Shown piece by piece: positions 18,374 to 26,757 of a stretch of DNA of 64,000 nucleotides (positions are counted from its first letter, which is position 1; each line of letters starts with the position of its first letter). Position numbers and translations under genes: made by a program. The stretch is from Streptomyces monashensis. GTDB taxonomy: Bacteria > Actinomycetota > Actinomycetes > Streptomycetales > Streptomycetaceae. The notes under the pieces were generated by a model that worked only from the letters and a program-made list of their open reading frames with translations, was not told where the DNA came from and did not search any database. The DNA lies in NCBI RefSeq assembly GCF_001866665.1, contig NZ_MLYO01000059.1, positions 1-64,000 on the forward strand. Reading direction: 5' to 3'.

Positions 18374-19225
18374 TCAGGCGGTGAGGGGCCGGCAGCTGCG
18401 GCATGCGCGATATCCGGCCTGTCGGGCCTCTGAGGCGTTGTGGAACGGCCGCTGGTGCCGCGGTGTGATGCGGCGGGCATGCGCGCAGGTGGGATGGCAG
18501 TAGATGTGTGTGGTGGCGCTGCCCAGCAGGAAGGCGCCTCGCCGGGCCAGCTCTGCCAGCCGTGTCATGTCGATGCCCTCGGTGGCCCGCAACGCTTCTC
18601 CTGTGCCGGGCGGATACGCGGCATCACAGGGCGTGCCGTCCTCGCCCGTGATGCGGTGGCAGGGAATCAGCAGGACCGCCGGGTTCGCCGCGAGTGCCCG
18701 GCCGATGATGTCACCGCCTTCGCACTCGCGCTCGCCGCGTTCACGCTCGCCGCGCTCACGATCGAGGCCCGCCTCCCTGGCGATCCAACTTACCGGACGC
18801 AGCTGCCCCTTGGGGACGGTCCGCACGGCGTCCAGGACCGCGCGCTGTTCCGTGCCGACGTGTCCCATGTCGATGGCCAGGTTCTTGGCGCGCCCGGTGC
18901 GCACGGCCGTGCGCAGCCCGGGGAACGGTGTCGTGGCACGGATCGCGGTCCGTCGGGTCCGGCTCCGGTGCAGTTCCTCGAACCCGTCGGGTCCGGTGAC
19001 CATCGTCTCCAGCATCGCGCCGGTGACCGCATGCGGGCCGAAGGCGACGTAGAGTCCGCCGGCGTCCGTGTCGACCCGCACATAGCTGTCGTACCGGTCC
19101 CGGGCGATCCCTGCCCGCCGCAGCACGCGCAGCCTGAAGTCCGCCGGAGCGGGGGAGGCGAGGGCGGCCAGCGCTTTCTCCAGTTCCGGCGCTGACGGCA
19201 GGGGCCCTTCGTCGTCCGGTCTCAT
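18374..19225 (-). CDS. MGMT-Ada zinc-domain fusion, Ada-like repair/sensor protein
   Basis: A 283-residue protein with two alkylation-repair modules in the reverse of the classical Ada order. Residues about 120-205 are an O6-methylguanine methyltransferase domain with intact LIPCHRITG (Cys189). Residues about 215-283 are an Ada N-terminal-type zinc domain with all four cysteines (IYCHPTCAHARR, YRACRSC; Cys243, 247, 275, 278). No AraC helix-turn-helix is present. Residues 156-168 hold a low-complexity ERGERERGE repeat coded by two 15-bp units at 18729-18758. The ATG at 19225 follows GGGAGGTG and overlaps the sigma stop (ATGA), so it is translationally coupled to the ECF sigma gene. Confidence 0.85.
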   Translation of the reverse strand: MRPDDEGPLPSAPELEKALAALASPAPADFRLRVLRRAGIARDRYDSYVRVDTDAGGLYVAFGPHAVTGAMLETMVTGPDGFEELHRSRTRRTAIRATTPFPGLRTAVRTGRAKNLAIDMGHVGTEQRAVLDAVRTVPKGQLRPVSWIAREAGLDRERGERERGERECEGGDIIGRALAANPAVLLIPCHRITGEDGTPCDAAYPPGTGEALRATEGIDMTRLAELARRGAFLLGSATTHIYCHPTCAHARRITPRHQRPFHNASEARQAGYRACRSCRPLTA

Positions 19226-19803
19226 CGCAACACCTCCCTCGTGGGCGGGGCCTTGGCGTCGAGCAGCTGACGCAGACTGTCGATGCCCCGGGAGACCTGT
19301 GCCTTCACGGTCCCGACCGGACATCTCCGAGCCTCGGCGATCTCTCCGTAACTGAGGCCGACCACATGTCTGAGCACGACGGCGATGCGGGGGTTCTCCG
19401 GCAGCTCGGTCAGTGCAGACACCAGCCGGACCCGGTCCTCGGCCGTCGCCACCCGCTCTTCCGGGCCGGGAGCCGTGTCGGGCCAGGCCTGGCAGGCGTC
19501 CTCGACCGGCGTCGTGGACACCGGGCGGCGCACGTTCGTACGGACGTGGTTGCGCCAGACGTTGGCCGCGATGGTCATCAGCCAGGCGCGTGGCCGTAGT
19601 TCACGGCGGCGCTGGAGCTCGTAGCCCCGCAGCGCGGCGTAGGCGCGTAGGAACGTCTCCTGTCCCAGGTCGTCCGCGTCGGTGGCCGACCCCGAGACCC
19701 GGAACAGGAACGTACGGACCGCCGCGGAGTGGACGCGTACGAGTTCCGTGAAGCCGTCGTCGAGATCCACCGCCAGGCGCTCGGGCAGCTGCTCGTCCAT
19801 CAC
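19222..19803 (-). CDS. ECF RNA polymerase sigma factor
   Basis: A 193-residue sigma-70 factor with only regions 2 and 4. Region 2 is near 20-85 (FTELVRVHSAAVRTFLFRVS, DADDLGQETFLRAYAAL). Region 4 is near 130-180 (LPENPRIAVVLRHVVGLSYG, EIAEARRCPVGTVKAQVSRG). It heads a probable operon of alkylation-repair genes by 4-nt overlap. No anti-sigma gene is adjacent. It is likely to direct RNA polymerase to repair or cluster promoters when alkylation damage occurs, but the signal is not visible in the sequence. The 303-bp gap to the divergent monooxygenase at 20107 must hold both promoters; I found no clear ECF-type motif pair there. Confidence 0.88.
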   Translation of the reverse strand: MMDEQLPERLAVDLDDGFTELVRVHSAAVRTFLFRVSGSATDADDLGQETFLRAYAALRGYELQRRRELRPRAWLMTIAANVWRNHVRTNVRRPVSTTPVEDACQAWPDTAPGPEERVATAEDRVRLVSALTELPENPRIAVVLRHVVGLSYGEIAEARRCPVGTVKAQVSRGIDSLRQLLDAKAPPTREVLR

Positions 19804-20106
19804 TGGTCAGAACACCCCGGTTTCTCCGAGAGTCGCACAGGACGTCATGGCGTGCGGGCCACCACCGGGCCTCAGCTCTCCTGCCCTGCCGAATCCACTG
19901 TGCGGCGGGTGCCGCCCCGGCGCTGGCGTGATTCAGACACGGCGTTCGGCGCTGCGCCGCGGCCTGGGCGCGAGGGCCGGCCGCGGGCCCCGGGGGGCTC
20001 GTTCGGTCCGGTGATTCGGCGGCAAGTTCCAGGACGTGTCGGGGCTGCTCGATTGCGTACCGTTCCCGGGACAACACCCTGTGACTCGGGATGAGGACGG
20101 TCTGAC

Positions 20107-21759
20107 ATGGACATCGCGGTGCGGGCCCCCGTCGTCATCGTCGGCGGGGGGCCGGTCGGGCTCGCTCTCGCTCTCTTCCTCGACGCCCAGGACGTGGCGA
20201 GCGTGGTGTGCGACGAGGGCGACCCGTCCTTCGCCCATCCACGGGGCAACACCCACAACGCGCGCACCATGGAGCACTACCGGCGGCTCGGCATCGCCGA
20301 CCGGGTACGCGCCCTGGGCCTGCCCGAGGAACATCCCACGGACGTCGCGTACTTCACCCGTTACAGCGGCTTCGAACTGGCACGGCTGCCGATGCCGTCG
20401 AGCGCGCAGAAGCGCAAGGCCGTCGCTTCGGCGCCGCGGACGGACCAGGTGCCCGAGCCGCTGCACCGCGCCAATCAGATGTACGTCGAGCGGTTCCTGG
20501 TCCGGCACGCGCGGGCCCGGCCCCGCATCACCCTGCGGTACGGGTGCCGGGTCGAGGGGATCCTCCCGGACGGCGCGGGCGTGACCGTGCGGCTCCGGGG
20601 CGGCGAACGGCTGCGGGCCCGCTACGTCGTCGGCTGCGACGGCGGGCGCAGCCTGGTGCGCCACTCGGCAGGGATCTCCTACTCCGGGCAGAGTTCGCTC
20701 GACCAGGACATCCTCGGCCGACGGGCCACCGCGGCCCATCTGCGGCTGCCCACCCTGCGCCGGGAGTTCCTCGGCGGGCGGGACGCCTGGAGCTACTGGG
20801 CCGTCAACGCCGAGGTCGTCGTCAACCTCTTCTCCCTCGACGGAACGGACGAGTACAGCCTGCTGACCAGCTCGCTGGATCCCGACTTCTTCGACGCACG
20901 GCAGCTCGCGCGCATCGTGCGGCAGGCGGCGGGAGCCGACCTACCGGTCCAGGTGCTCGGCCATCGGCCCTGGACGCCGGGGGCGGCGCTGGTCGCCGAG
21001 AGTTTCGGCACGGAACGCGTGTTCCTCGCCGGGGACGCCGCCCATCTGTTCACCCCCACGGGCGGGTTCGGGATGAACACGGGCATCGACGACGCGGCGA
21101 ACCTCGCATGGAAACTGGCTGCCCGCGTGCACGGCTGGGGCGGGGAAGGCCTGTTGGACAGCTATGCCGCGGAGCGTCGCCCCGTCGCCCTGCGCAACAC
21201 CGCCGCGGCCCGGGAACTCAACCGGAATCTCGCCGGCCTGCAGCGCCCGGCCGTACTCGACGACGACTCGCCCGAAGGGCGCGCCGCGCGCGAGGCGCTG
21301 GGGGCCCGGCTGGGGGGCTTCGGCGAGCAGTTCGGGTCCCTCGGTGTCCAGCTGGGCGCGCGCTACGACGGCTCTCCCGTCATCGTCGGTGAAGATCGCG
21401 ACGATCCGCCCACGGACTGCCTCACCAGCTATACGCCGAGCAGTGTCCCGGGCGGTCGCGCCCCGCATCTGTGGCTGGACGAGCGGCGGGAGAGGGGCGG
21501 TTCGCTCTTCGACCGGCTCGGCCCCGGCTTCACACTGCTGCGCCTCGGCGGGCGGCCGCCCGCCTGCGACGCGCTGCGGGCGGAGGCCGCCGCTCGCGGC
21601 ATCCCGCTGACCGTCCTGGACATACCCGACGGGGCGGCACGTGACCTCTACGAACGCGACCTGGTGCTCATCCGCCCGGACCAGCATGTCGCCTGGCGCG
21701 GCAGCCGGCTGCCGGAGAGCGTGGGTGCGCTGCTCGCCAGGGTGTCCGGCAGCATGTGA
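20107..21759 (+). CDS. FAD-dependent aromatic monooxygenase, first paralogue
   Basis: A 550-residue PheA/TfdB-type flavin hydroxylase. It has the Rossmann motif (PVVIVGGGPVGLALALFL) at the N-terminus, VVGCDGGRSLVR near 180, and FLAGDAAHLFTPTGGFGMNT near 310 followed by GIDDAANLAWKLAA. A thioredoxin-like C-terminal domain (FTLLRLGGRP; VLIRPDQHVAWRG) completes it. It is a clear paralogue of the protein at 33470 along its whole length, including PGGRAPHLWLDE and RPDQHVAWRG. Such enzymes hydroxylate phenols or aminophenols ortho to the OH group. Its location beside the extradiol-dioxygenase genes suggests a role on the same aromatic substrate. Confidence 0.88.
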   Translation: MDIAVRAPVVIVGGGPVGLALALFLDAQDVASVVCDEGDPSFAHPRGNTHNARTMEHYRRLGIADRVRALGLPEEHPTDVAYFTRYSGFELARLPMPSSAQKRKAVASAPRTDQVPEPLHRANQMYVERFLVRHARARPRITLRYGCRVEGILPDGAGVTVRLRGGERLRARYVVGCDGGRSLVRHSAGISYSGQSSLDQDILGRRATAAHLRLPTLRREFLGGRDAWSYWAVNAEVVVNLFSLDGTDEYSLLTSSLDPDFFDARQLARIVRQAAGADLPVQVLGHRPWTPGAALVAESFGTERVFLAGDAAHLFTPTGGFGMNTGIDDAANLAWKLAARVHGWGGEGLLDSYAAERRPVALRNTAAARELNRNLAGLQRPAVLDDDSPEGRAAREALGARLGGFGEQFGSLGVQLGARYDGSPVIVGEDRDDPPTDCLTSYTPSSVPGGRAPHLWLDERRERGGSLFDRLGPGFTLLRLGGRPPACDALRAEAAARGIPLTVLDIPDGAARDLYERDLVLIRPDQHVAWRGSRLPESVGALLARVSGSM

Positions 21760-21911
21760 GGTCCGCGGACCGGCCGGCGCGCGCGGCGGATACGGCGACG
21801 GCGCACGCGGCTCCCGGCAGTACCGGAGGTGTGACGCCACCCCGTCCGCCAGGAGCTTCGTCGTTGCCGTGCGACGGGATCCGGCGGCCCGCCCGGGGAC
21901 CGCGAGGGGCC

Positions 21912-22763
21912 TCAGGAGCGGCGGTCCTCGTGGGCCACGACCTGCTGGCGCTGCTCTCCCAACCCTGCCACCGAAAGCCGCAGGCTGTCCCCGGGCTTGA
22001 GGAAGCGGTTGCGGGCGAAGCCGACACCGGCGGGCGTGCCCGTGGCGATCACGTCTCCGGGCAGCAGCGTCATGAAGCGGCTGAGATACGCCACGACATG
22101 AGCGCAGTCGAAGATCATCTCACTGGTCGATCCCGCTTGCATGATCTCGCCGCTGACCTCGGCGGTGAGTTCCAGGTTCTGCGGGTCCGCCACCTCGTCG
22201 GCGGTGACGAGCCAGGGACCGAGGGGGCAGAAGGTGTCGCTGCTCTTTCCCTTGACCCATTGCCCGCCGCGCTCCACCTGGAAGGCGCGCTCCGAGACAT
22301 CGTTGACCACGCAGTATCCGGCGACGTAGCGCTGCCAGTCCTCCTCGGCCACGTACTGCGCCTTCTGCCCGATGACCAGTCCGAGTTCGACCTCCCAGTC
22401 CCCTTTCTCCGCGCCCTTGGGGAGTACGACATCGTCGTACGGGCCTGAGATCGACGTCGTCGCCTTCATGAAGACAACGGGTTCGGACGGGATGGGCTTG
22501 CCCGTTTCCCGTGCGTGGTCACGGTAGTTGAGGCCGATGCACACCACTTTCGAGGTCCCCGTCAGACAGGGGCCGATCCGTTCACCCTCGTCCACCAGCG
22601 GCAGGCTCTCCGGAGCGATGCCGCGCAGTCGGCTCAGAGCCTCGGGTGCCAGAAGCTCAGGGGTGATGTCCGCGTGGATCCCGCTGAGATCGCGGACCCG
22701 GCCGTCCTGGTCGAGGATTCCCGCCTTCTCACGGCCGGGCTGTCCGTAGCGCACCAGCTTCAT
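21912..22763 (-). CDS. Fumarylacetoacetate hydrolase-family protein
   Basis: A 283-residue FAH-superfamily enzyme. It has VVCIGLNYRDHARETGKPIP near 95, the metal-binding DWEVELGLVIGQKA near 140 and GYCVVNDVSERAFQ near 165, and ends GDVIATGTPAGVGFARNRF. These divalent-metal enzymes cleave or hydrate beta-diketo acids, often after extradiol ring cleavage. The ATG at 22763 has GCAGGAG upstream; the longer open frame is not needed. It is divergent from the VOC dioxygenase gene, and the two may form a ring-opening pair. Other members are decarboxylases or 2-oxo-hydratases, so the exact reaction is open. Confidence 0.88.
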   Translation of the reverse strand: MKLVRYGQPGREKAGILDQDGRVRDLSGIHADITPELLAPEALSRLRGIAPESLPLVDEGERIGPCLTGTSKVVCIGLNYRDHARETGKPIPSEPVVFMKATTSISGPYDDVVLPKGAEKGDWEVELGLVIGQKAQYVAEEDWQRYVAGYCVVNDVSERAFQVERGGQWVKGKSSDTFCPLGPWLVTADEVADPQNLELTAEVSGEIMQAGSTSEMIFDCAHVVAYLSRFMTLLPGDVIATGTPAGVGFARNRFLKPGDSLRLSVAGLGEQRQQVVAHEDRRS

Positions 22764-22927
22764 GCAATCCGCTCCTGCCTGCCGACCGACCGGGCTCGAC
22801 ACCCGCGTCGGAGTCGTGTGAGCCGTTGGGAGCCACAGCCCGCCGGGGCCGCCCGCCCCAAGGCAGTGACGGGCCGAGTCTCGGTCCGGCGGGCGGCGCC
22901 CGGCACTCCGACCCTTGCGGTCGAACT

Positions 22928-22987
22928 CACCGGCCCGTGCCTCGATCCACCGGCCCGCGCCTGGACCCACCGGCCCGCGCCCCGCGG
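22928..22987. repeat. Three 20-bp direct repeats in a divergent promoter region
   Basis: The repeats start at 22928, 22948 and 22968 and share CACCGGCCCG(T/C)GCC. They lie between the FAH-family gene and the dioxygenase gene, about 90 bp before the latter. A two-helical-turn period places them on one DNA face, as expected of an activator-binding array. The protein that binds is unknown; the SARP at 15128 is a candidate. Confidence 0.6.
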
Positions 22988-23077
22988 ATTTCGACAGCAA
23001 CATGCAGAGCGTGTGCGCCACAGAACGCCTTCTACGGTTGACCGACGGTAAGCAGCCCGCCGCTCCGGGAGATGACC

Positions 23078-24031
23078 ATGGGAGAAAGCTCGCCTGCCCC
23101 GCAGCCCACGCGCCGAACGGGACTTCTCGGTGTACATTCCCTCGACAGCTTCAGCCTCGCCGTTCCCGATCTGGCGGTGGCGGAGGGGTTCTACCGCGAT
23201 TTCGGCCTCACCGTGACGGAGCGGGGAAACGGCCTCGGCCTGTTCACGGACGACAGCACGCACTGCTGGGGCAACTTCTCCGAAGGCCGGACCAAGAAGC
23301 TGAAGCACCTCTCCTTCGGTGTGTTCCCCGACGACCTGCCGCGGTTCGCCCGGAGGCTGCAGCATCAGGGCATCACGCGTCTCGACCCGCCGGCCGGAAC
23401 CGAGAGCGACGGCGTGTGGTTCCAGGACTGCGACGGACTGCTGATCGAGCTGAGGGATGCCGGGAAAAGCTCCCCGAACGAGAAGTCACGGACCCTCATG
23501 CCGGCTTCGCCTCCCGGGACACGGTGCGCTCCGCTGCGTTCCGAAACCGGACAGGTCAGACCGCGCCGGCTGCAGCACGTCCTGATCTTCACGCGGAACG
23601 TGGACCGGGCGGTCGAGTTCTACGGCCGGGTGCTGGGCCTGCGGCTGTCGGACCAGGCCGGCGAGGTCGCCTTCATGCACGGCGTGCACGGCAGCGACCA
23701 CCACCTGCTGGCATTCGCCGCGTCGAACGGGCCCGGGTTCCACCACTGCAGCTGGGACGTCGCCTCCGTCCACGACGTCGGCCTCGGGGCGATGCAGATG
23801 GCCGACCAGGGATTCAGCGCCGGCTGGGGCCTCGGACGGCACGTTCTCGGATCGAACTATTTCCACTACGTCCGCGATCCGTGGGGCAGCTACTCGGAGT
23901 ATTCGGCCGCAATGGACTACATTCCCTGCGGGATGGACTGGTCCGCGCAACAGCACAAGCCGGAAAACGGCTTCTACCTCTGGGGACCCGAACCCCCCGA
24001 GGGATTTGCCGTAAACGGCGAGGTCGCATAG
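23078..24031 (+). CDS. Extradiol ring-cleavage dioxygenase (VOC superfamily)
   Basis: A 317-residue two-module VOC protein like catechol 2,3-dioxygenases. Module 1 spans about 20-130 (DSFSLAVPDLAVAEGFYRDF). Module 2 spans about 160-290 (LQHVLIFTRNVDRAVEFYGR). The 2-His-1-carboxylate iron site can be read as His167, His222 or 223 (FHHCSWDV) and Glu274 (YSEYS). I chose ATG 23078 because GGGAG is correctly spaced from it; ATG 23072 is too close. It should cleave a catechol- or aminophenol-type ring next to the hydroxyl. In this cluster the substrate may be a 3,4-AHBA derivative (inference). Confidence 0.85.
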   Translation: MGESSPAPQPTRRTGLLGVHSLDSFSLAVPDLAVAEGFYRDFGLTVTERGNGLGLFTDDSTHCWGNFSEGRTKKLKHLSFGVFPDDLPRFARRLQHQGITRLDPPAGTESDGVWFQDCDGLLIELRDAGKSSPNEKSRTLMPASPPGTRCAPLRSETGQVRPRRLQHVLIFTRNVDRAVEFYGRVLGLRLSDQAGEVAFMHGVHGSDHHLLAFAASNGPGFHHCSWDVASVHDVGLGAMQMADQGFSAGWGLGRHVLGSNYFHYVRDPWGSYSEYSAAMDYIPCGMDWSAQQHKPENGFYLWGPEPPEGFAVNGEVA

Positions 24032-24180
24032 CGGCGGCCCCAGGGGGTATCCGGTTGACGCCGTGCGCGCCGGACGAACACCACGTCCGAATATCGCCAG
24101 CTCCGCTCCTTCGGCTCCGGTTGACTTGAGTCCGCGACACGGGTCACGTCGCCGCGTTCGAACGGTCAGAGAGGGAGTCG

Positions 24181-25635
24181 ATGACTGAGGCAACACAGAG
24201 GCCGCAACACTCCGGGTGGCTGCTGACGGCGTTACTGGGCGGAATGTTCCTGGGCAACGTGGACATCGCCATCGTCAACATCGCCACCCCCTCGATCCAG
24301 CATCATCTGCACGCCTCTGGGGCCGAGCTGGAGCTGATCGTCTCCGGCTACACCCTCACGTACGCCGTGCTGCTCATCACCAGCGCACGGCTGGGCGGTG
24401 CGCGCGGCTACCGGCGGATGTTCCAACTCGGTCTCACGGTCTTCACCTTCGGGTCGCTGGCCTGCGGCCTGGCGCCGACGCCTGTCCTCCTGGTGGTCGC
24501 CCGGGTCGTCCAGGGGGCCGGTGCCGCGCTGCTCACCTCGCAGGTGCTGACCGGTATCCAGCTCAACTTCCAGGGCCCCGCCCGCAGCCGTGCCCTCGGG
24601 CTGTACACGGCGGTGCTGTCGGGCAGCGCGGTGTTCGGCCAGGTCATCGGCGGTGTTCTGGTCTCGGCGGATCTGTTCGGGACGGCCTGGCGCCCGATCT
24701 TCCTGATCAACGTCCCGCTCGGACTCTGCCTGATCGTGGTCGGCTGGCGCTTCCTTCCGGCGGACGGACGGCGCGGCACTCAGCGCATGGATCTGGCGGG
24801 TGTGGCCGTCCTGTCCGCGGCGCTGCTGCTGCTCGTCCTGCCCATGGTGCTGGGCCGCGAGGCGGGCTGGCCCGCGTGGACGTGGATCTGCTTCGCCGCG
24901 AGCCTGCCCGCCCTCGCGTGGTTCGTCGGGGTCGAGCGCCGTGTGGGCCGGCGGGGAGGGCAACCACTGATCACGCTGTCCCTCCTCACCCGCAAGCCGG
25001 TGGTGTACGCCCTGGTCTCCCAGGCCGCCACCCGGGCCACGTACTTCGCCCTGCTCTTCGTGCTGGCGCAGTATCTGCAGGCGGGACTCCACAAGAGCGC
25101 CACCTACTCGGGCCTCGTCCTGGTGTCCTGGGTGGCCGCCTTCGGTGTCTCCGGCCCGCTGCTCGACCGCATGCCCGCCGCTGTCAAGCGCCGGGTGGCC
25201 CCCCTCGGCACCGTGCTGCTCGCGCTCGCCTTCGCAGGCATCGGTGTGGGGGCGTGGGCCGGCACGACGAGCGGCGTGCTGCTGACGGCCCTGCTCGGTC
25301 TCGGCGGGCTGGGGTACGGAGCCGCGTTCAGCGGCACGCTCACCCATCTGACCAGCGCGGTGGAGGACCGGTACGCGCCGGACATGAGCGGGCTGTTCAA
25401 CACCACCCTTCAAGTCGGCGGCGTGCTGGGCGTCGCGCTCTTCGGCACCGTGTACCTGGATCTCGCTCCGAGCGGCGGGCGCGCGGCAGCGGTGCACGGC
25501 TTCATGGTGATCACCCTCGTGCTGAGCGCTGTCGGATTCGCCGCGGCGGCCCTGGCGCAACTGGCGGTCCTCAGCAGGCGCACCGCACCCGCCGCGGCGA
25601 GCAGCACCCCCGCCCGGACCAAGACCGCGACGTAA
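24181..25635 (+). CDS. MFS drug-efflux transporter (DHA2/EmrB-QacA type)
   Basis: A 484-residue membrane protein with about 14 hydrophobic segments. The first helix carries LGNVDIAIVNIATPSIQ, the typical DHA2 motif. ITSARLGGARGYRRMFQLGL follows as motif A and GAALLTSQVLTGIQ as a motif C-like stretch. It most likely exports the cluster product. Codon 18 is TTA (24232-24234), indicating bldA-dependent expression. The 150-bp upstream gap contains TTGACT at about 24121, a possible -35 element. An intrinsic terminator follows at 25682, so it is probably monocistronic. Confidence 0.9.
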   Translation: MTEATQRPQHSGWLLTALLGGMFLGNVDIAIVNIATPSIQHHLHASGAELELIVSGYTLTYAVLLITSARLGGARGYRRMFQLGLTVFTFGSLACGLAPTPVLLVVARVVQGAGAALLTSQVLTGIQLNFQGPARSRALGLYTAVLSGSAVFGQVIGGVLVSADLFGTAWRPIFLINVPLGLCLIVVGWRFLPADGRRGTQRMDLAGVAVLSAALLLLVLPMVLGREAGWPAWTWICFAASLPALAWFVGVERRVGRRGGQPLITLSLLTRKPVVYALVSQAATRATYFALLFVLAQYLQAGLHKSATYSGLVLVSWVAAFGVSGPLLDRMPAAVKRRVAPLGTVLLALAFAGIGVGAWAGTTSGVLLTALLGLGGLGYGAAFSGTLTHLTSAVEDRYAPDMSGLFNTTLQVGGVLGVALFGTVYLDLAPSGGRAAAVHGFMVITLVLSAVGFAAAALAQLAVLSRRTAPAAASSTPARTKTAT

Positions 25636-25681
25636 CGGGCCGCGGCAGTCCGTCCGTCATCGCGGGTGACGGCATACCCGA

Positions 25682-25717
25682 GCGGCGTGGGCCACCATCC
25701 GGCCCGCGCCGCTTTTT
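25682..25717 (+). terminator. Intrinsic terminator after the MFS gene
   Basis: A 12-bp stem (GCGGCGTGGGCC / GGCCCGCGCCGC, with one T-G wobble), a 7-base loop and a run of five T. It lies 47 bp after the MFS stop. It separates the transporter from the biosynthetic operon that begins at 25948. Confidence 0.85.
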
Positions 25718-25889
25718 CATGCCTGCGTCGGAACCGGGTATTCCCGTTCTCTGTAGCGGCTCTATGCAGCTTCTGGTGCCGTCGATGGCAGGATGTTTTT
25801 CAGCGGAAAACCGGTATCGACGAGCCTCACAAGCAGAGCGTCGTCGTGGGTGCATTCAATCTACACGTGGCTGCCGACCGGCGTGCCGA

Positions 25890-25932
25890 TGTGCAACAAA
25901 GAGCGGACGGCGGCCCCGGTATCTGTTGCACA
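25890..25932. promoter_or_regulatory. Inverted repeat in the leader of the 3,4-AHBA operon
   Basis: Perfect 9-bp arms TGTGCAACA and TGTTGCACA separated by 25 bp, ending three bases before the AAAGGAG ribosome binding site of the aldolase gene. It could be an operator or an mRNA stem that affects translation of the first gene. The promoter itself must lie in 25718-25889, where no clear -10/-35 pair was identified. Confidence 0.5.
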
Positions 25933-25947
25933 AAGGAGTGCCCGACC

Positions 25948-26757
25948 ATGAGATCTTTTTCCACGGGAAAATCATTGCGTCTGGCAAGGCTGTCCGGTCA
26001 TGGAGACGGGCGCTATCTGTTCATTCCCCTCGACCACTCCGTCTCGGACGGGCCGATCGCCAAGGCCGACCGCTTCGACGCACTGGTCCGCGACGTCGTG
26101 GCCGGCGGTGCCGACGGCATCGTCGTGCACAAGGGCCGGGCGCGGGTCATCGACCCCGAACTGCTCTCGCGCTGCTCCCTGCTCGTCCACCTGAGCGCCA
26201 GCACCGCGCACAGCCCGGACGTCGACGCCAAAGTCCTGGTCGGCGATGTCGAGGACGCCATCCGCCTCGGGGCCGACGCGGTGAGCGTGCACGTGAACAT
26301 CGGATCGGACACCGAGGCCGCCCAGATCGCCGACCTGGGGACGGTCGCCACGGCCTGCGACCGCTGGGGCATGCCCCTGCTCGCCATGATCTACCCGCGC
26401 GGCCCCCGGGTCACCGACCCCTCCGACCCCGCTCTGCTCTCCCACGTGGTCAACATCGCCGCCGACCTCGGAGTCGACATCGTCAAGACGGTGGTCGCCA
26501 CGCCGACGGAGCGGATGGCCGAGGTCGTCGAAAGCTCCCCCCTCCCCATCGTCGTGGCCGGCGGTGCCCACGACGGCAGCCTCGCCGACTTCGCCACCTC
26601 CGCCCTTGCCGTCGGATGCCGCGGCCTTGCCGTCGGGCGCCGGGTGTTCGGCTCGACGGCACCCCGCGCGACCGTCCTCGAACTGGCCGGGATCGTCCAC
26701 GGTCCCGCCGGTTCCCTCCTCTCCACCTCCTCTCCGCGAATGGCAGGTGCCCTGTGA
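25948..26757 (+). CDS. griI: 2-amino-4,5-dihydroxy-6-one-heptanoate-7-phosphate synthase (GriI/CreI-type aldolase)
   Basis: A 269-residue class I (DhnA-type) aldolase. GriI-type enzymes join aspartate-4-semialdehyde and dihydroxyacetone phosphate, the first step to 3-amino-4-hydroxybenzoate (3,4-AHBA). The sequence shows FIPLDHSVSDGP near 25-36, a likely Schiff-base Lys180 in VDIVKTVVATPTE, Tyr149 in MIYPRG, and IVVAGGAHDG near 201-210. The start ATG has AAAGGAG eight bases upstream. It overlaps the next gene by 4 nt (GTGA). Close relatives make the shikimate precursor in archaea; pairing with a GriH-type enzyme and the rest of the cluster supports the 3,4-AHBA role. Confidence 0.88.
   Translation: MRSFSTGKSLRLARLSGHGDGRYLFIPLDHSVSDGPIAKADRFDALVRDVVAGGADGIVVHKGRARVIDPELLSRCSLLVHLSASTAHSPDVDAKVLVGDVEDAIRLGADAVSVHVNIGSDTEAAQIADLGTVATACDRWGMPLLAMIYPRGPRVTDPSDPALLSHVVNIAADLGVDIVKTVVATPTERMAEVVESSPLPIVVAGGAHDGSLADFATSALAVGCRGLAVGRRVFGSTAPRATVLELAGIVHGPAGSLLSTSSPRMAGAL

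Noticed and set aside
19804..20106. Possible ECF-type promoter motifs between the sigma gene and the monooxygenase
   Set aside because: GGAAC-like strings occur on the minus strand but without a matching -10 element at the right distance.
21760..21771. Perfect 12-bp palindrome GGTCCGCGGACC between convergent genes
   Set aside because: No loop or flanking T-tract, and too short to call a terminator in GC-rich DNA.
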